From contig NC_080071.1 of assembly GCF_949987535.1 (NCBI RefSeq), forward strand, positions 24,389,032 to 24,453,031: a stretch of 64,000 nt of DNA. Direction: 5' to 3'. Source of the stretch: Balaenoptera acutorostrata. Its lineage: Eukaryota > Chordata > Mammalia > Artiodactyla > Balaenopteridae. Below, in pieces: positions 11,369 through 22,249 of the stretch. How positions within the stretch are numbered: position 1 is the first letter of the stretch; every line of letters starts with the position of its first letter. Made by a program: the position numbers and the translations under genes. Under the pieces are notes generated by a model, which was not told the origin of the DNA, searched no databases, and was given only the letters and a program-made list of their open reading frames with translations.

Positions 11369-12130
11369 GAAGTGGAGGAAGAAAGGTGAGGAATAAAGAA
11401 TTTCTTTTAAATTTGAGGTTCAGTAAAACACACACACACACACACACTCACAGAGAAAGACATGAATATTCCCAGATGAAAAGTAAAAATGTCAGATCTT
11501 CCAAATTCACATATAAATTTAACACAATTCCAATAAAAACCCTCAAAATACTTTTTTTAGCTTGATAAAATAATGTAAACTTTATCTGGAAATGTAATAG
11601 TTGATGAGTAGACAAAGTTACGTTGAGAAGCGATAATGCATGATAAAATTTCCTATAATATATTTAAAGTTTATAATATTATTATATATTGCATACATTT
11701 ATTTCTAATGTCAAATCATTAAACTAATGTCATACTGGCTCAGGAAAAGACAGTTGAAGGAAACAACGAAAGTCCAAAACATACACAACCAATTTTTATA
11801 CATTTAGTGTTTGAAAGAGACTGTTCTTCAATTTAGGAATGAACTATATTTTGCCTTTAAAAAAAAAAATTAGTTAGGGCCCCTGTGTACCATATAGTAA
11901 AATAAAATTGAGATGTAAAAATAAAGTCATGAAATATGATCAAATATTTACTACAATATTGAATCACTGGAAGTGCTTAAATTTACTAATATTTACATGA
12001 TTCACTGTTATGTGGAAAGATAGTCTCTGATTACAACAATGATGGATATTATTTTCTTATATTTATATTTCTGTGCTTTGAAAACCTTTTCCTTTAACAA
12101 ACATGTAATACTTTTGTGTTTATGAAAAAA
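11369..12130 (+). mobile_element. Old L1 ORF2 and 3' end, copy B and continuation
   Basis: It opens with the same GAAGTGGAGGAA segment as copy A, includes an (AC)n run at about 11428-11448, then TTTAACACAATTCCAATAAA and TTTATCTGGAAATG. Weaker ORF2 matches follow (TCATACTGGCTCAGGAAAAG). It ends in an L1-like tail (TATTTCTGTGCTTTGAAAAC, ATGTAATACTTTTGTG). Conservation falls towards the right. Confidence 0.6.
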
Positions 12131-12424
12131 GGCATAAAAGAGTTATTAAAGTTGTGTTTTTATAAAGATCTTGCATTAAAGGAGCTAAACTGAAAAGCAA
12201 ATAATGGCAGCTGATGCAGGAGGTGTTGAAAGAAATAACTGTATGGAAACTGCGAATCATTAACTTGATCTAGAAAGTTAATTTTTTTAAGGTTTCCCCT
12301 TTCAATAGACCCTAACTCTTTTTTGGAAAGACACAACCTCATGTCTCTACTCTCTCTTCCTTCATCGGATACTTCATCACTGATGGTGTTATGTGTGCAG
12401 TGCTGTGTTCTCTTTAATTGCCAC
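12131..12424. other. Unassigned non-coding stretch
   Basis: An 88-codon open frame on the minus strand (12160-12426) has no recognisable motif. I see no gene. Confidence 0.35.
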
Positions 12425-12580
12425 ACCTATGAGATGGTGCTGCTGTTATTCGTATTTGGGGCAGCTGGGGATTCAAGACCTGGAAAGGTGAAGTAAACTG
12501 CACACAGATAATAATTGATGGAACTAATATGTAGGCCCAGGGCGTTAACTGCTTTCCTATTTACCACTATGAGATAGGGG
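12425..12580 (-). mobile_element. MIR SINE
   Basis: The reversed MIR pattern is clear: GACCTGGAAAGGTGAAGTAA (consensus GGCCCAGAGAGGTGAAGTAA), then ACTGCACACAGATAATAATT, AGGCCCAGGGCGTTAACTGC and TATTTACCACTATGA. Confidence 0.75.
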
Positions 12581-12614
12581 CTCTTACTACCAGCCCCTCC
12601 TCACTCCTCTTCAG

Positions 12615-12935
12615 CCTCACTGGCACCTGATTGTTCTTCAAGGTCCTCAGGATCTTTGCACTTGTTCGCTCTGGTAGGAAAACATTCCAACTGTGAGTAT
12701 TCAGATAGGTGATCATTCGTCAACCACTCAGAGGACTTTCTGATCACACTGCCTGAAATCGTGTCCCCAGTACACCCTTACCTTGCTTAAGTTTTCCTCA
12801 TAGCTATTCTCACCACCTGACCTTGTATTATACGTTTGGGTGTTTATCACCAGCTTCTTCCACTAGAAGGTAAGCACCTGTTTTCTTTCAGCTATATTCC
12901 TAGCATCTAAATGAATAGATGAATGAGATAGTAGC
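12615..12935 (+). mobile_element. L2 LINE, 3' end
   Basis: A long run of L2 landmarks in order: AAGGTCCTCAGGATCTTTGC, CACTTGTTCGCTCTGG, TACACCCTTACCTTGCTTAA, TCACCACCTGACCTTGTATT, CTTCCACTAGAAGGTAAGCA and a terminal ATGAATAGATGAATGAGA tail. Confidence 0.88.
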
Positions 12936-13884
12936 TGTTTGTGGAAACTGAATTCAGTAGTACCTGAAAAGGACAACAATTTTAAAGATGATCCCTAAAG
13001 AATGAAATTCCTTAACTTACATCTAAAAGAAGCTCTAGAAACTCTGGACGTCGCTATTTGATTTTAAAACCCTATGTCACATTTAATTTAACAAAATCTA
13101 CCGTGTTCCTGAGAAGCACTGTGACTTGTTAAATGAAACATACCAGGTCGTACACTTCTAAGTAATGCTTTCACCTCAAAATCAACCCCTTGGTAGGCAG
13201 TGCCCTGACCCCAGTGATTCTAGCATTGTTCAGACATGTTTCTTAACAACAACTCTTAGCCAGTACCTGCAGAACTTGTGAAAATTTAGCTTTAATATAC
13301 TCAATAATGGATATTTTTATCCACTGAGAGTAGGTATGGTCTCAGAAATAGCCAGAAGTCATTTAAAGCCCACTGTGGAGAACATGATATGGACAAAGCA
13401 GGTCTTATGAATTTTTCATCAAAAAAGTGATGTGACTAGAACATAATGAGACTCCGTTTTTCACTGATTGCTCATAAGGTGGCTCTGGAAGAACTTGCAA
13501 AATTGGATTGTGAGACTCCTTTTGAATGTTGTAGTATAACAGGAACCATGGTACTGGCTCCCCGAATCGCTACTTTCGTTGGAACAATGTTCATTTTGAT
13601 ATTTGAATTATAATATGTTTGATTTATGTTAAAAAATGGCAGTCTCTTTTATAGTTAATATATACAGAGTTTAGAATAAAATATTTTTTCTCCAGTCTAT
13701 ATGTAACCTTTAATTTCAAATGTCTCTGATTCTGCATATGGATACATTTTTAGTTACTCTCTATAAAGTCATATTAACTAGGTAGGTGGATAACTTCATT
13801 TTGCCCAGTGGATATGTTTCTGGCATGCTGCATAGCAACCCAATTTTAACAGTCAGAATGGCATAAAACTCTAAATACAGAAAA
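12936..13884. other. Unassigned non-coding stretch
   Basis: I see no coding or repeat signature. A few isolated CpGs occur (GGACGTCGC near 13048, CCCGAATCGC near 13561). Confidence 0.35.
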
Positions 13885-14425
13885 GAAATTGGTTCTGGAA
13901 AAGGAAAAACCATGGCGACAAAAAAAGATTAGTAGTTGCCAGAAGTTGGGGTGGGATTGGGGAAAGGATGAACAGGTGGGGCATGGAGGATTTTTAGGGC
14001 AGTGAACTACTCTTTATGATACTATAACGTTGGGTACAAGGCATTACACATTTGTACAAACTCATAGAATATACAACCCCAAGAGGGAACCCTAATGTAA
14101 ACTATGGACTTTGGGTGATTTGGGTGATAGATGAATGAGATAGTAGATTCTACAGTTGTAACAAATGTCAATGTAGATTCTACAGTTGTAACAAATGTAC
14201 CATGTACATTTGTAACAACTGTTACATGTAACAAATGTACCATGTACATTGAAATGTACCATGTCAATGTGGATTCTACAGTGTTAACAAATGTACCACT
14301 CTGCTAGGGGATGTTGATAACGGGGGTGGCTATACATGTATGGGGGCAGGGGGTACAGGAAAAATCTCTGTACTGTCCCCACAATTGTTCTGTGAACCTA
14401 AAACTGCTCTAAAAATATAGTATTA
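13885..14425 (+). mobile_element. L1 3' UTR (same family as 8281-10125) with internal expansion
   Basis: It is a severely 5'-truncated L1 beginning at about the end of ORF2 (AGTAGTTGCCAGAAGTTGGG). It shares with the copy at 9770-10125 the phrases GATTTTTAGGGCAGTGAACT, ACACATTTGTACAAACTCAT, CTTTGGGTGATTTGGGTGAT and AACCTAAAACTGCTCTAAAA. Between 14143 and 14300 it holds about 130 bp of extra tandem and inverted sequence not expected from the family. Confidence 0.88.
14143..14300. repeat. Local tandem and inverted repeat cluster in L1 3' UTR
   Basis: The unit GATTCTACAGTTGTAACAAA recurs at 14145 and 14175, and in altered form at 14271. The block ACAAATGTACCATGTACATT is repeated and inverted. 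GTTGTAACAAATGTAC (14185-14200) pairs with GTACATTTGTAACAAC (14204-14219) with one mismatch across a 3-base spacer. Confidence 0.85.
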
Positions 14426-14432
14426 ATTTAAA

Positions 14433-14980
14433 AAATTAACCTAAAGGACACCTAAGAAAATATAGTTACTCTAAAGAGTAGGGCTGGGAGCTGAGATTGT
14501 TTAAAGGTCAAATTTCATATTTCAGTGTATTCCTTTCCATACTGTTCAAATTGTATGTTCATGGTTTTCTCTTATGTAAGACTTGTAGGGAATGTCACAC
14601 ACTTGTTAAGGTTTAATCTAATTTTCTACCAGTTTTATATAGGACAAACTTTAATATTTAAAAATTATATTTATAATGATGTTTTAGAAGGACTGAAATT
14701 ACTTAAGTGCTTTCTAAATCATTTAAAAAGATTAAATTAAGTTCAGTATAATTTTATGCCAAGCATATTTTATGTTCTAATTCTTTGCAAATGTATTATA
14801 TATAATAAATATATAATATATATAATAGCTGGTAACTCTCAATTAACCTGAACACCCCCTTCCCCAAATATTTAGAATAAATATAAATATTCCAAATTTT
14901 TAAAGAATGAAAAGAATTTGGTCTATCACCTCCCACCTGTCTTCCAATTCCGTGATAATATCACTTTCTCTGAAAAGAAG
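14433..14980. other. AT-rich non-coding stretch
   Basis: Includes a TA-rich patch at about 14795-14828 (TATATAATAAATATATAATA). No gene is seen. Confidence 0.45.
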
Positions 14981-14984
14981 GGAC

Positions 14985-15175
14985 ATCAGGAGACACAAGT
15001 TCTTGTGCCAAATTGGAAACAGACTAGCTGTAGATCTCATAGAAGATACCTAACTGTTCTGGGCCTCAGTTTCTACCGTGTCGATGTGAATGCAGGACTA
15101 ATCATCACAGTCCCTTCCAGTCCTAGATATTCTTTTATCCAGTGCATTAGTGGGAGCTTGCTATTTCAAAAAACC
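14985..15175 (+). mobile_element. MIR SINE (diverged)
   Basis: MIR-like order: TTGTGCCAAATTGGAAACAG, then ACTAGCTGTAGATCTCATAG, then CTGTTCTGGGCCTCAGTTTC, TGCAGGACTAATCATCACAG and TTCCAGTCCTAGATATTC. The CCTCAGTTTC core is the strongest part. Confidence 0.55.
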
Positions 15176-15820
15176 TTATTGTAAAATATCTTGTAATGTT
15201 AATATCTATTCTTACTGTATCCTCTTTAAGAAAATGTAGTAAGTCTGCATGAAACATGGTAAAATAACATAGTTTATTTTCAGTACATACAATTAAATGT
15301 GTAAGCTATGGAGATTTTTGTCTTTCCTTGATGAATGAGATATTAAAAATCCAAACGTGCATTCTAAACAGTTGACATGTCAAAATGCTAAATAACCAAG
15401 GATACTTATGAGAGGATTTTTTTTTAAGTGAACTGAGTTGTAGACTATTCTTTTCTAATATACAGAAAATATCTCTAATTTCTTAGGAATAAAGGTTTCA
15501 TCATGTTTTAGCAAGAAGCATTTTATGATATTAAAAAAGAATACCCTGACTATGCAAATACCAGTTTTAAGCAGATGGAGTGAAAACCCTAATTTTTGCA
15601 ACCTTGTTTTTAAATAGGAATATGTGGGCTAGATACTAAATACAAAACCATGCCTTCAGCCTACTCACTATCCCAAATTGCTTGCTATTTTCAATCAACA
15701 TCCTCAAGTCCAAGAATAAACAAACAAACAAACAAAAAACTCCCAAGACAGAAAAAGTGTACCTGAATTTGTCATTCGACTTACCATACCCCTTCTCTTG
15801 TATTAACAATCTTTGCTTAA
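15176..15820. other. Unassigned AT-rich stretch
   Basis: An (AAAC)n run lies at about 15718-15738. No gene or clear repeat family is seen. Confidence 0.4.
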
Positions 15821-15821
15821 A

Positions 15822-16085
15822 TGGTTCAGGTGTACAGCATTATACATCTGCATACACTATAAAGTGATCACTACCACAAGTCTAGTTGCCATCCATCACC
15901 ATACAATCGATCCCCTTCACCGTTCCCTCCCAACCCCCTTCCCTTCTGGTAACCACTAATCTGTTCTCTGTATCTATGAGTTTGTTTTTCTTTTGTTTTG
16001 TTTTGTTAGTTGGTTTTTTTGTTTGTTTATTTGTTTTTTAGATTTCGCATATGAGTGAAATCATATGGTATTTGTCTTTTTGTGT
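15822..16085 (-). mobile_element. L1 3' UTR, antisense
   Basis: The reversed L1 tail pattern is AGGTGTACAGCATTATACAT, then AAAGTGATCACTACCACAAG, TCTGGTAACCACTAATCTGT, TCTATGAGTTTG and a final GATTTCGCATATGAGTGAAA. A TTTTG/TTTG-rich run (about 15980-16040) sits inside it. Confidence 0.8.
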
Positions 16086-17495
16086 AATTGTAAGGAGGAA
16101 GCAAACAAAATTCTCTTTACTACATATGCAGGAAGAGATTCTGTATAGATTTAAAAACCCAAACATAAGAGGTAAAAGGATAATTATGAAGAGATAATGT
16201 CCTGTGACCCAGGAGTGGAGAAGGACTTCTTAAAAGAAGTATAGAGCACATAAGAGAACATTAATATCTTAGTTCTGATGCTAGAATCACGAAGGCTACA
16301 ATCATAAGTAAGGACCAATTCACACAGTTCAAATACAAGTCCTTATCAAGTTTTACTGGAAAGATGTTGTATTTGATAAAGATTCGGTTAAAAAAAGTTA
16401 GAATTAAAAGTTTTCTAATAACTCTAGTTTAAGTTTGAATTTGGAAAATGAGATAAAACAAATCAACAACTTTGGAGTAATAGGTAATGTTGAAGCATAG
16501 TAAATTCTGCCTGTCTAATATCTTTCTTGCTGAGAAAAATAGTTAATTTGCTAGATCTATTATTAACATACTTAAATCTATGCCGTGTGTGTGTTTGTGT
16601 GTGTGTACCACATAGCATTAAAAATCAATATATCAAAATAGATATAATGGCAATTGATTGCATCAAAGGAAAGGGTTACTTCTTTTAAATCTCATGCAAC
16701 ATCCCTGGAAAATACACTTTTTTTTTTTCATGACTCAGTGAAAGTGTGTTTTATTTTTAGAATGTCTTCTGAAAAGCTAAGGTCACATTAGCCAACAGCT
16801 TGCTGATGAACATTTCTGTAATGTGGAAAAGAAAGCTTATGACCCTAATTTTAGCCATACCTGTGGTTTTCTCAATTTAATTGCATTTTGATTAAAAGAT
16901 CATTTCAAATGTTTTTGATAACATGATAAGATTTAGATATGACTTTAATAATGCAAATGCAGATTTGTTATTTGTAATATTCATTTCTATATGTTACATC
17001 ACACTGATTATTTCTTCCTACTGTAATAGTTTAATATATAGTAAAAGTGAAATCACATTGATATAAAAGTTTACCTTAACATTTTTCCAAATTATCTTTA
17101 AATTTAGAAAAAAACACATTTATTACCATCTTGGCTTACATTTTTATAATGAATATTCTTTAGGGCAGGATTTCTCTTTAAAAAATTATTATAAACAAAG
17201 ATCCTTAATCTTAGGGTAACCACAAGCACTCTGGAAGATACATTCAGAATGTGTTCATACATTCATGCAGTCTTTTTATAAAAGGTACTCAATATTATCT
17301 GAGGCTTAATTGCCTTGTCCTACTTCATCTCATGTCACTATATTAAAATAATTGGAGCACTCAGAGGTTATTCGGGAACAAGTCCATCAAAAGGAAGAAG
17401 GCAAGATTTTCCTTCTTTTCTTTTTCTTTAATGACATTTAGGTCTTGTCTGTTTTGTTTTTTTGGGTTTTTTTCCACACTGAGTATATAGGGCAC
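16086..17495. other. Unassigned AT-rich stretch
   Basis: A GT-rich microsatellite is at 16582-16606. No gene is seen. Parts near 16200-16260 might be decayed L1 but I cannot support that. Confidence 0.4.
16582..16606. repeat. (GT)n microsatellite, interrupted
   Basis: GTGTGTGTGTTTGTGTGTGT type run with one TTT interruption. Confidence 0.9.
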
Positions 17496-17499
17496 AAGT

Positions 17500-18980
17500 G
17501 ATTTTATTCCCAGGTGGACATTTTAAAACTTTTTAAAATTTTTAAAATTTCTATTAACATTCACAATTAAAGACAGTGGAGTAAAACTATCTGATGCAAT
17601 CAATATTCAGCTTACATAATTATCAATTCATGGGTAATGTTTTATTTATACCCGTATCCATATCCCCCAAGCATCAGATTATTTTGTAGCAAATTTCAGA
17701 CATCATATCATTTCATCTTCACATATTTCCATACCTATTTCTAAAAGAATATTTTCTTTAAAAAATATATAACTACAATGCTATTATTATGCTTTTAAAA
17801 ACTAGCAATATCCTCTTAATTTTATTAGATATCCCATCAATATACAAATTTTCCTGATTTTTAAAAGTCTGTTTGAACTGAGGTACAATAAAGTCTACTC
17901 ATTACATTTAGTAGGTACAATATATATCTTATCCCTTTTGATCTATAGGCTTTAAACTATAAATTTTAATTAATAGACTTAGAACCCTCTATTTTTATCC
18001 CTTTTTATATGTTTTAAATCTGGATCATTTGTTCTTAGAATTTTCCACAGATTGGGCATGGTCATGTTTTTTGTGCTTCTTTGTCATATATATTTTCTGT
18101 TAATTGATGATTAGACTATGAGATTCAGAGATTGATTGGTTTCAGGTTCTAGTTTTTTGTACTTCTACTTCTTAGGTACTGTTGGGTACTTTAATCAGAA
18201 GATATGGGATATCTGCTCATCTCCTTTTCTTATGATGTAAGCAACAGTTGATACTCATTGATAGCATCCATCATTTCAATAGAGGTTGCAAAAATGTGTG
18301 ATTCTATTTCTATCATTCATTTTTTAATTTATTATCTGAAATGTTTCTTTTAAAAAATACCCTCATCAATTACTGGATCACTGAATGTAACCAAAGGTAT
18401 AATTTGTACAGAAAACCAGGATAAATGTTCAAGTATTTCCTTTGTCTTCCAGTTTTCAAAACAATGAGTTGGTTTTCTTAAATGGTGATGAGTGAGGTTT
18501 TTTTTTTTTTTAAGTATTATTTTAAACTCATATTTCAACATGTTTCAATCTATGGAGGTTATTATTCTCTTTCTTGTTCAGGTTATACCATCTTTGGCTA
18601 GTGGAAGCCTCTTCAACTGTTTCCATTGTCTTTTTGATATGTGCTTAGTGGTTTTAATAGTTTCCTTAGCCTCTGACATGACTTTCTGAGCTCATATATA
18701 CATTTCCCGCTCTAGACCTGAGAGAAGTCAACCATTCCCCAAGGAATGCTGGTTTGTTTTAGTAGGAAATTATACTTAGGGGTTATAAATATCAGGGAAG
18801 AGGCTTATCACTGCTGGCCAGTCCTTATTTTTAGGGTTTGCTTTCTAGTGGACAAAGCCTGATATTTTTTTTAAAAGATAAAAACACAATGAGTTCATGA
18901 AGATACTTCAATTCAAATTTAGTACTACCGAGTTTTACTTAAATTTATCTATCTTGTTTGTTTCTCTCAAGAATCCTGGT
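17500..18980 (-). mobile_element. Old L1 (L1M class) untranslated region, antisense
   Basis: A long diverged stretch follows an L1M antisense pattern: CCCAAGCATCAGATTATTTT, GTAGCAAATTTCAGACATCA, ATCCCATCAATATACAAATT, CCTCATCAATTACTGGATCA, CTTTGGCTAGTGGAAGCCTC, ACCATTCCCCAAGGAATGCT and GTTTGCTTTCTAGTGGACAA. No coding remnant is expected in this part. Confidence 0.7.
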
Positions 18981-19852
18981 TTCCAAAGATAACATAACTA
19001 CTTCTATATCATATGCTAGAGGTCACCTATATAACTCTTAGAATAATAATACTAACACTACAAACAAAAATATGATGAAAGAGTTTAAGATCTTTTTTGT
19101 TAAGGTTTTGTTTTGGTTTGAATTTTTTTGTCTGAGGGCATAGCCTAACAGAGATATATAACAAAATTATTTGGGTTTTTAAGATCTCCTTTTTTAAGTA
19201 TAATTGGCATGCAATAATATTAACAATTTTAAATGTATAGTTTTGACAAAGGTATGAGCTCCACCATAATCAATAAAAGACCACGTCCATCATCACAAAA
19301 TTTTCCTATGTTCCTTTATAGTCAATCTCCCCCTTGTCCACCCATGGCCCCAGACATTGATGTAGTTTCTATTACTATAATTTTACCTTTTTAAGAATTT
19401 GACATATGTGAAATAATATTGCATGTATTCTTTTTGTCTGGATTCTTACCCTCAGCATAATGTTTTTGAGATTCATCCATTTGTTAGTATCTCCTTGTAG
19501 TAGCTGAATATTATTCCATTTTATGGATATATTACTGTTTGTTTATCCATCCTCTTATTGATAGACATCTGGGCTGTTTCCAAGTTTGAGGCTATTATTA
19601 ATAAATCCATAACATTCATGTACAAATTTTTGTTGAGTACATATGCTTTCATTTCTCTTGTGAAAATACCCAGGAGAGGTATTTCTGGGTTATACAGTAA
19701 GTGAATGCTTACTATTATTTAAAAAAAACCAAAACTGCTCAAGCTGTTTTCCATTCACATCAGCAATAAATGAGAGGTTTAGTTGATACACTTTCTAATA
19801 CTAAGACTTATCATTTTTTTTTAATTTAGACATTTAAAAAAATATGCAGTGG

Positions 19853-20149
19853 TGGGCTTCCCTGGTGGCACAGTGGTTAAGAATCCACCTGCCAATGCAG
19901 GGGACACGGGTTCGAGCCCTGGTCCACGAAGATCCCACGTGCCATGGAGCAACTAAGCCCGTGTGTCACAACTACTGAGCCTGTGCTCTAGAGCCTGCAA
20001 GCCACAACTACTGAGCCCACGTGCCACAACTACTGAAGTCCGCGTGCCTAGAGCCCGTGCTCCGCAACTGGAGAAGCCAACACAATGAGAAGCCCGCACA
20101 CCGCAACAAAGACCCAAAACAGACAAAAGTAAATAAATTAATTAATTAA
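19853..20149 (+). mobile_element. CHR-2 type SINE (long subfamily) inside L1
   Basis: Starts with the GGGCTTCCCTGGTGGCACAG head and contains the additional CCACAACTACTGAGCCCACG / TGCCACAACTACTGAAGTCC body units and an AATTAATTAATT tail. A 20-bp perfect target-site duplication TTTAAAAAAATATGCAGTGG lies at 19833-19852 and 20150-20169. Confidence 0.96.
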
Positions 20150-20369
20150 TTTAAAAAAATATGCAGTGGCATCTCATTGTGGTTTTAAGTTGCATTTGCT
20201 TAATGACCAATGATGTTGATAAATTTTGTATGTGCTGTTTTACCATTTTCATATTATCTGTGATGAAATGCCTGTACAAAAATTTTGCCTCTTTTGAAAT
20301 AAATTTGTTTGAGTTGCAAGTATTCTTTATATTTTCTAGGTCAAAATATTTTATCAGAAATACATTTTC

Positions 20370-20670
20370 GGGCTTCCCTGGTGGCGCAGTGGTTGAGAAT
20401 CTGCCTGCCAATGCAGGGGACACGGGTTCGAGCCCTGGTCTGGGAAGATCCCACATGCCGCAGAGCAGCTGGGCCCGTGAGCCACAATTACTGAGCCTGC
20501 GCGTCTGGAGCCTGTGCTCCGCAACAAGAGAGGCCGCGATAGTGAGAGGCCTGCGCACTGTGATGAAGAGTGGTCCCCACTTGCCACAACTAGAGAAAGC
20601 CCTCACACAGAAACTAAGACCCAACACAGCCATAAATAAATAAATAAATATTAAAAAAAAAAAAAAAAAA
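20370..20670 (+). mobile_element. CHR-2 type SINE (short subfamily) inside L1
   Basis: The head is GGGCTTCCCTGGTGGCGCAG and the body is of the AAGAGAGGCCGCGATAGTGA type. The ATAAATAAATA tail runs into about 20 A. The target-site duplication AGAAATACATTTTC is at 20356-20369 and 20671-20684. Long open frames on both strands here (20151-20643) are only readings through the SINE. Confidence 0.97.
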
Positions 20671-21072
20671 AGAAATACATTTTCTCCAGTAGGTGGCTTG
20701 CCTCTTTATTTTCCTCACAGTGTCTCTCAAAGAACAAAAGTTTAACATTTTGGTGGAGCTCAATTTATCACATTTCTATTTTATGGTTCATTTTTTTTGT
20801 TCCCATCTTAAAATTTTTTGCTTAATCCAAAGTTATGAAGATTTTATCCTAAGATTTCTTTTAAGAGTTTTTTGGGCTTATCTCTTATATTTAGGTCAAT
20901 GATCTATTTTGAGTTAATTTTTTAATATGGTGTGAAGTAAGGTTCAAGGTTTTGCTTTGTTTTTTTATTGTTTTCATATGACTATCTAATCATTACAGCA
21001 CCATTTGTTTAAAAGACTATTCTTCCCCATTGAATTACTTTGGCATATTTGTCAAAAATCAATTGACCATAT

Positions 21073-21462
21073 ATACTAAGTGAAGTAAGTCAGAAAGAGA
21101 AAGACAAATACCATATGATATCACCTATATGGGGAATCTAAAATATGACACAAATGAACTTATTTACAAAACAGAAACAGACTCACAGATACAGAAAACA
21201 AACTTAAGATTACCAAAGGGGAAAGGGGGTGGGGGAGGGATAAATCAGGAGTTTGGGATTAGCAGATATACACTACTATATATAAAATAGATAAACAACA
21301 AGGTCTTACTGTATAGCACAGGGAACTATATTCAATATCCTGTAATAAACCATAATAAAAAAGAATATGAAAAAGAATATATATTTCTGAATCACTTTGT
21401 TGTGCACCAGAAACTAATACAACATTTTAAATTAACTATACTTCAATAAAATAATTTTTTTA
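21073..21462 (+). mobile_element. Cetartiodactyl L1 3' end inserted in older L1
   Basis: It begins TACTAAGTGAAGTAAGTCAG and contains GACAAATACCATATGATATC, CTTACTGTATAGCACAGGGA, CTATATTCAATATCCTGTAA, ATCACTTTGTTGTGCACCAG and a terminal CTTCAATAAAATAA. This is the well-known 3' end of the L1 family of even-toed ungulates and whales. Only the last codons and the 3' UTR are present. Confidence 0.92.
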
Positions 21463-21610
21463 AGATCTCCTAAAGTTTGAGAAAATACTATTTTATTGGT
21501 AGATTTATATCCTGGGTGGGTGTTGAATTATTTTGTGAAATGTTTTTCTGCATCTGGTGAGATGATCATATGGTTTTATTTTTAGCAATAAAATCAAGTC
21601 TATAAAATAA

Positions 21611-22249
21611 GTAGATTTAAATGTATTATATATAGAATAAGGAATTGAAAATATGGAAAAAAGCAAGACAATGTGAACATGAAAGGCTGATTTAAATTAA
21701 AAAACGAAATACAATTTGTGGAAATTGTATTACACTTCCTAAAATAAGAAACTTAAAGTGTGATATAAACATCTTACTAGACACAGCTGAATTAGGAAAC
21801 TGGAAGATTTTAAATGAAATGAGATAGAAAATATAAAAAAGAAATTAAGAATCATGGATCCAAATGATTCTAATATTACTATAAAGAATAGAGAATGGAG
21901 AATGAGTCAATATTTATAATTATTACAGTTGACTTTTCCAGATAATATTCTACAAAATTTTATTCACTAAATAGGGATTAAAGAATGATCCATGCACATT
22001 AGAAAGTGAGAAAGTGGATAAAAAGAAACAACAATAAACAACTCAAGATAGTTGAAATTAATCCAAATATGTGAGAAATCATAATACATGTATATGAAAT
22101 AAGCTTACTTTTATAAACAACACCACAACAAAGCTTATCTTATATCCACACAACTGTATAATTGCTATGTGCTATTTACAAAAGGCACTAAAAATCTCAA
22201 GAATATATAAAAATCAAAAGTAAATGAATGGAAAAATATAGATCGGGCA
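21611..22249. other. A-rich non-coding stretch
   Basis: Strong A bias on the plus strand suggests more decayed L1 joined to the next feature, but I find no firm landmark. Confidence 0.35.

Larger units (their letters stand above)
19188..21610 (-). mobile_element. Old L1, antisense, with three later insertions
   Basis: It starts as a reversed 3' UTR (TAATTGGCATGCAATAATAT, GACCACGTCCATCATCACAA). It continues in reversed ORF2: GAATATTATTCCATTTTATG, CTGGGCTGTTTCCAAGTTTG, GGCATCTCATTGTGGTTTTA, TTCACCAG-like and TTTGTCAAAAATCAATTGAC. The last part (about 21470-21610, TTTTTCTGCATCTGGTGAGA) comes from further upstream in ORF2, so an internal piece is missing. Two CHR-2 SINEs and a younger L1 tail interrupt it. 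All frames are broken. Confidence 0.88.

Noticed and set aside
15718..15738. Regularly spaced short repeats, considered as an array
   Set aside because: They are simple (AAAC)n units without spacers; no CRISPR-like structure exists in this eukaryotic window.
20151..20643. Long open frames (160 codons) on both strands
   Set aside because: They run through a CHR-2 SINE and its L1 flanks. The same kind of peptide appears wherever this SINE occurs (127-478, 46843-47143, 63600-63948).
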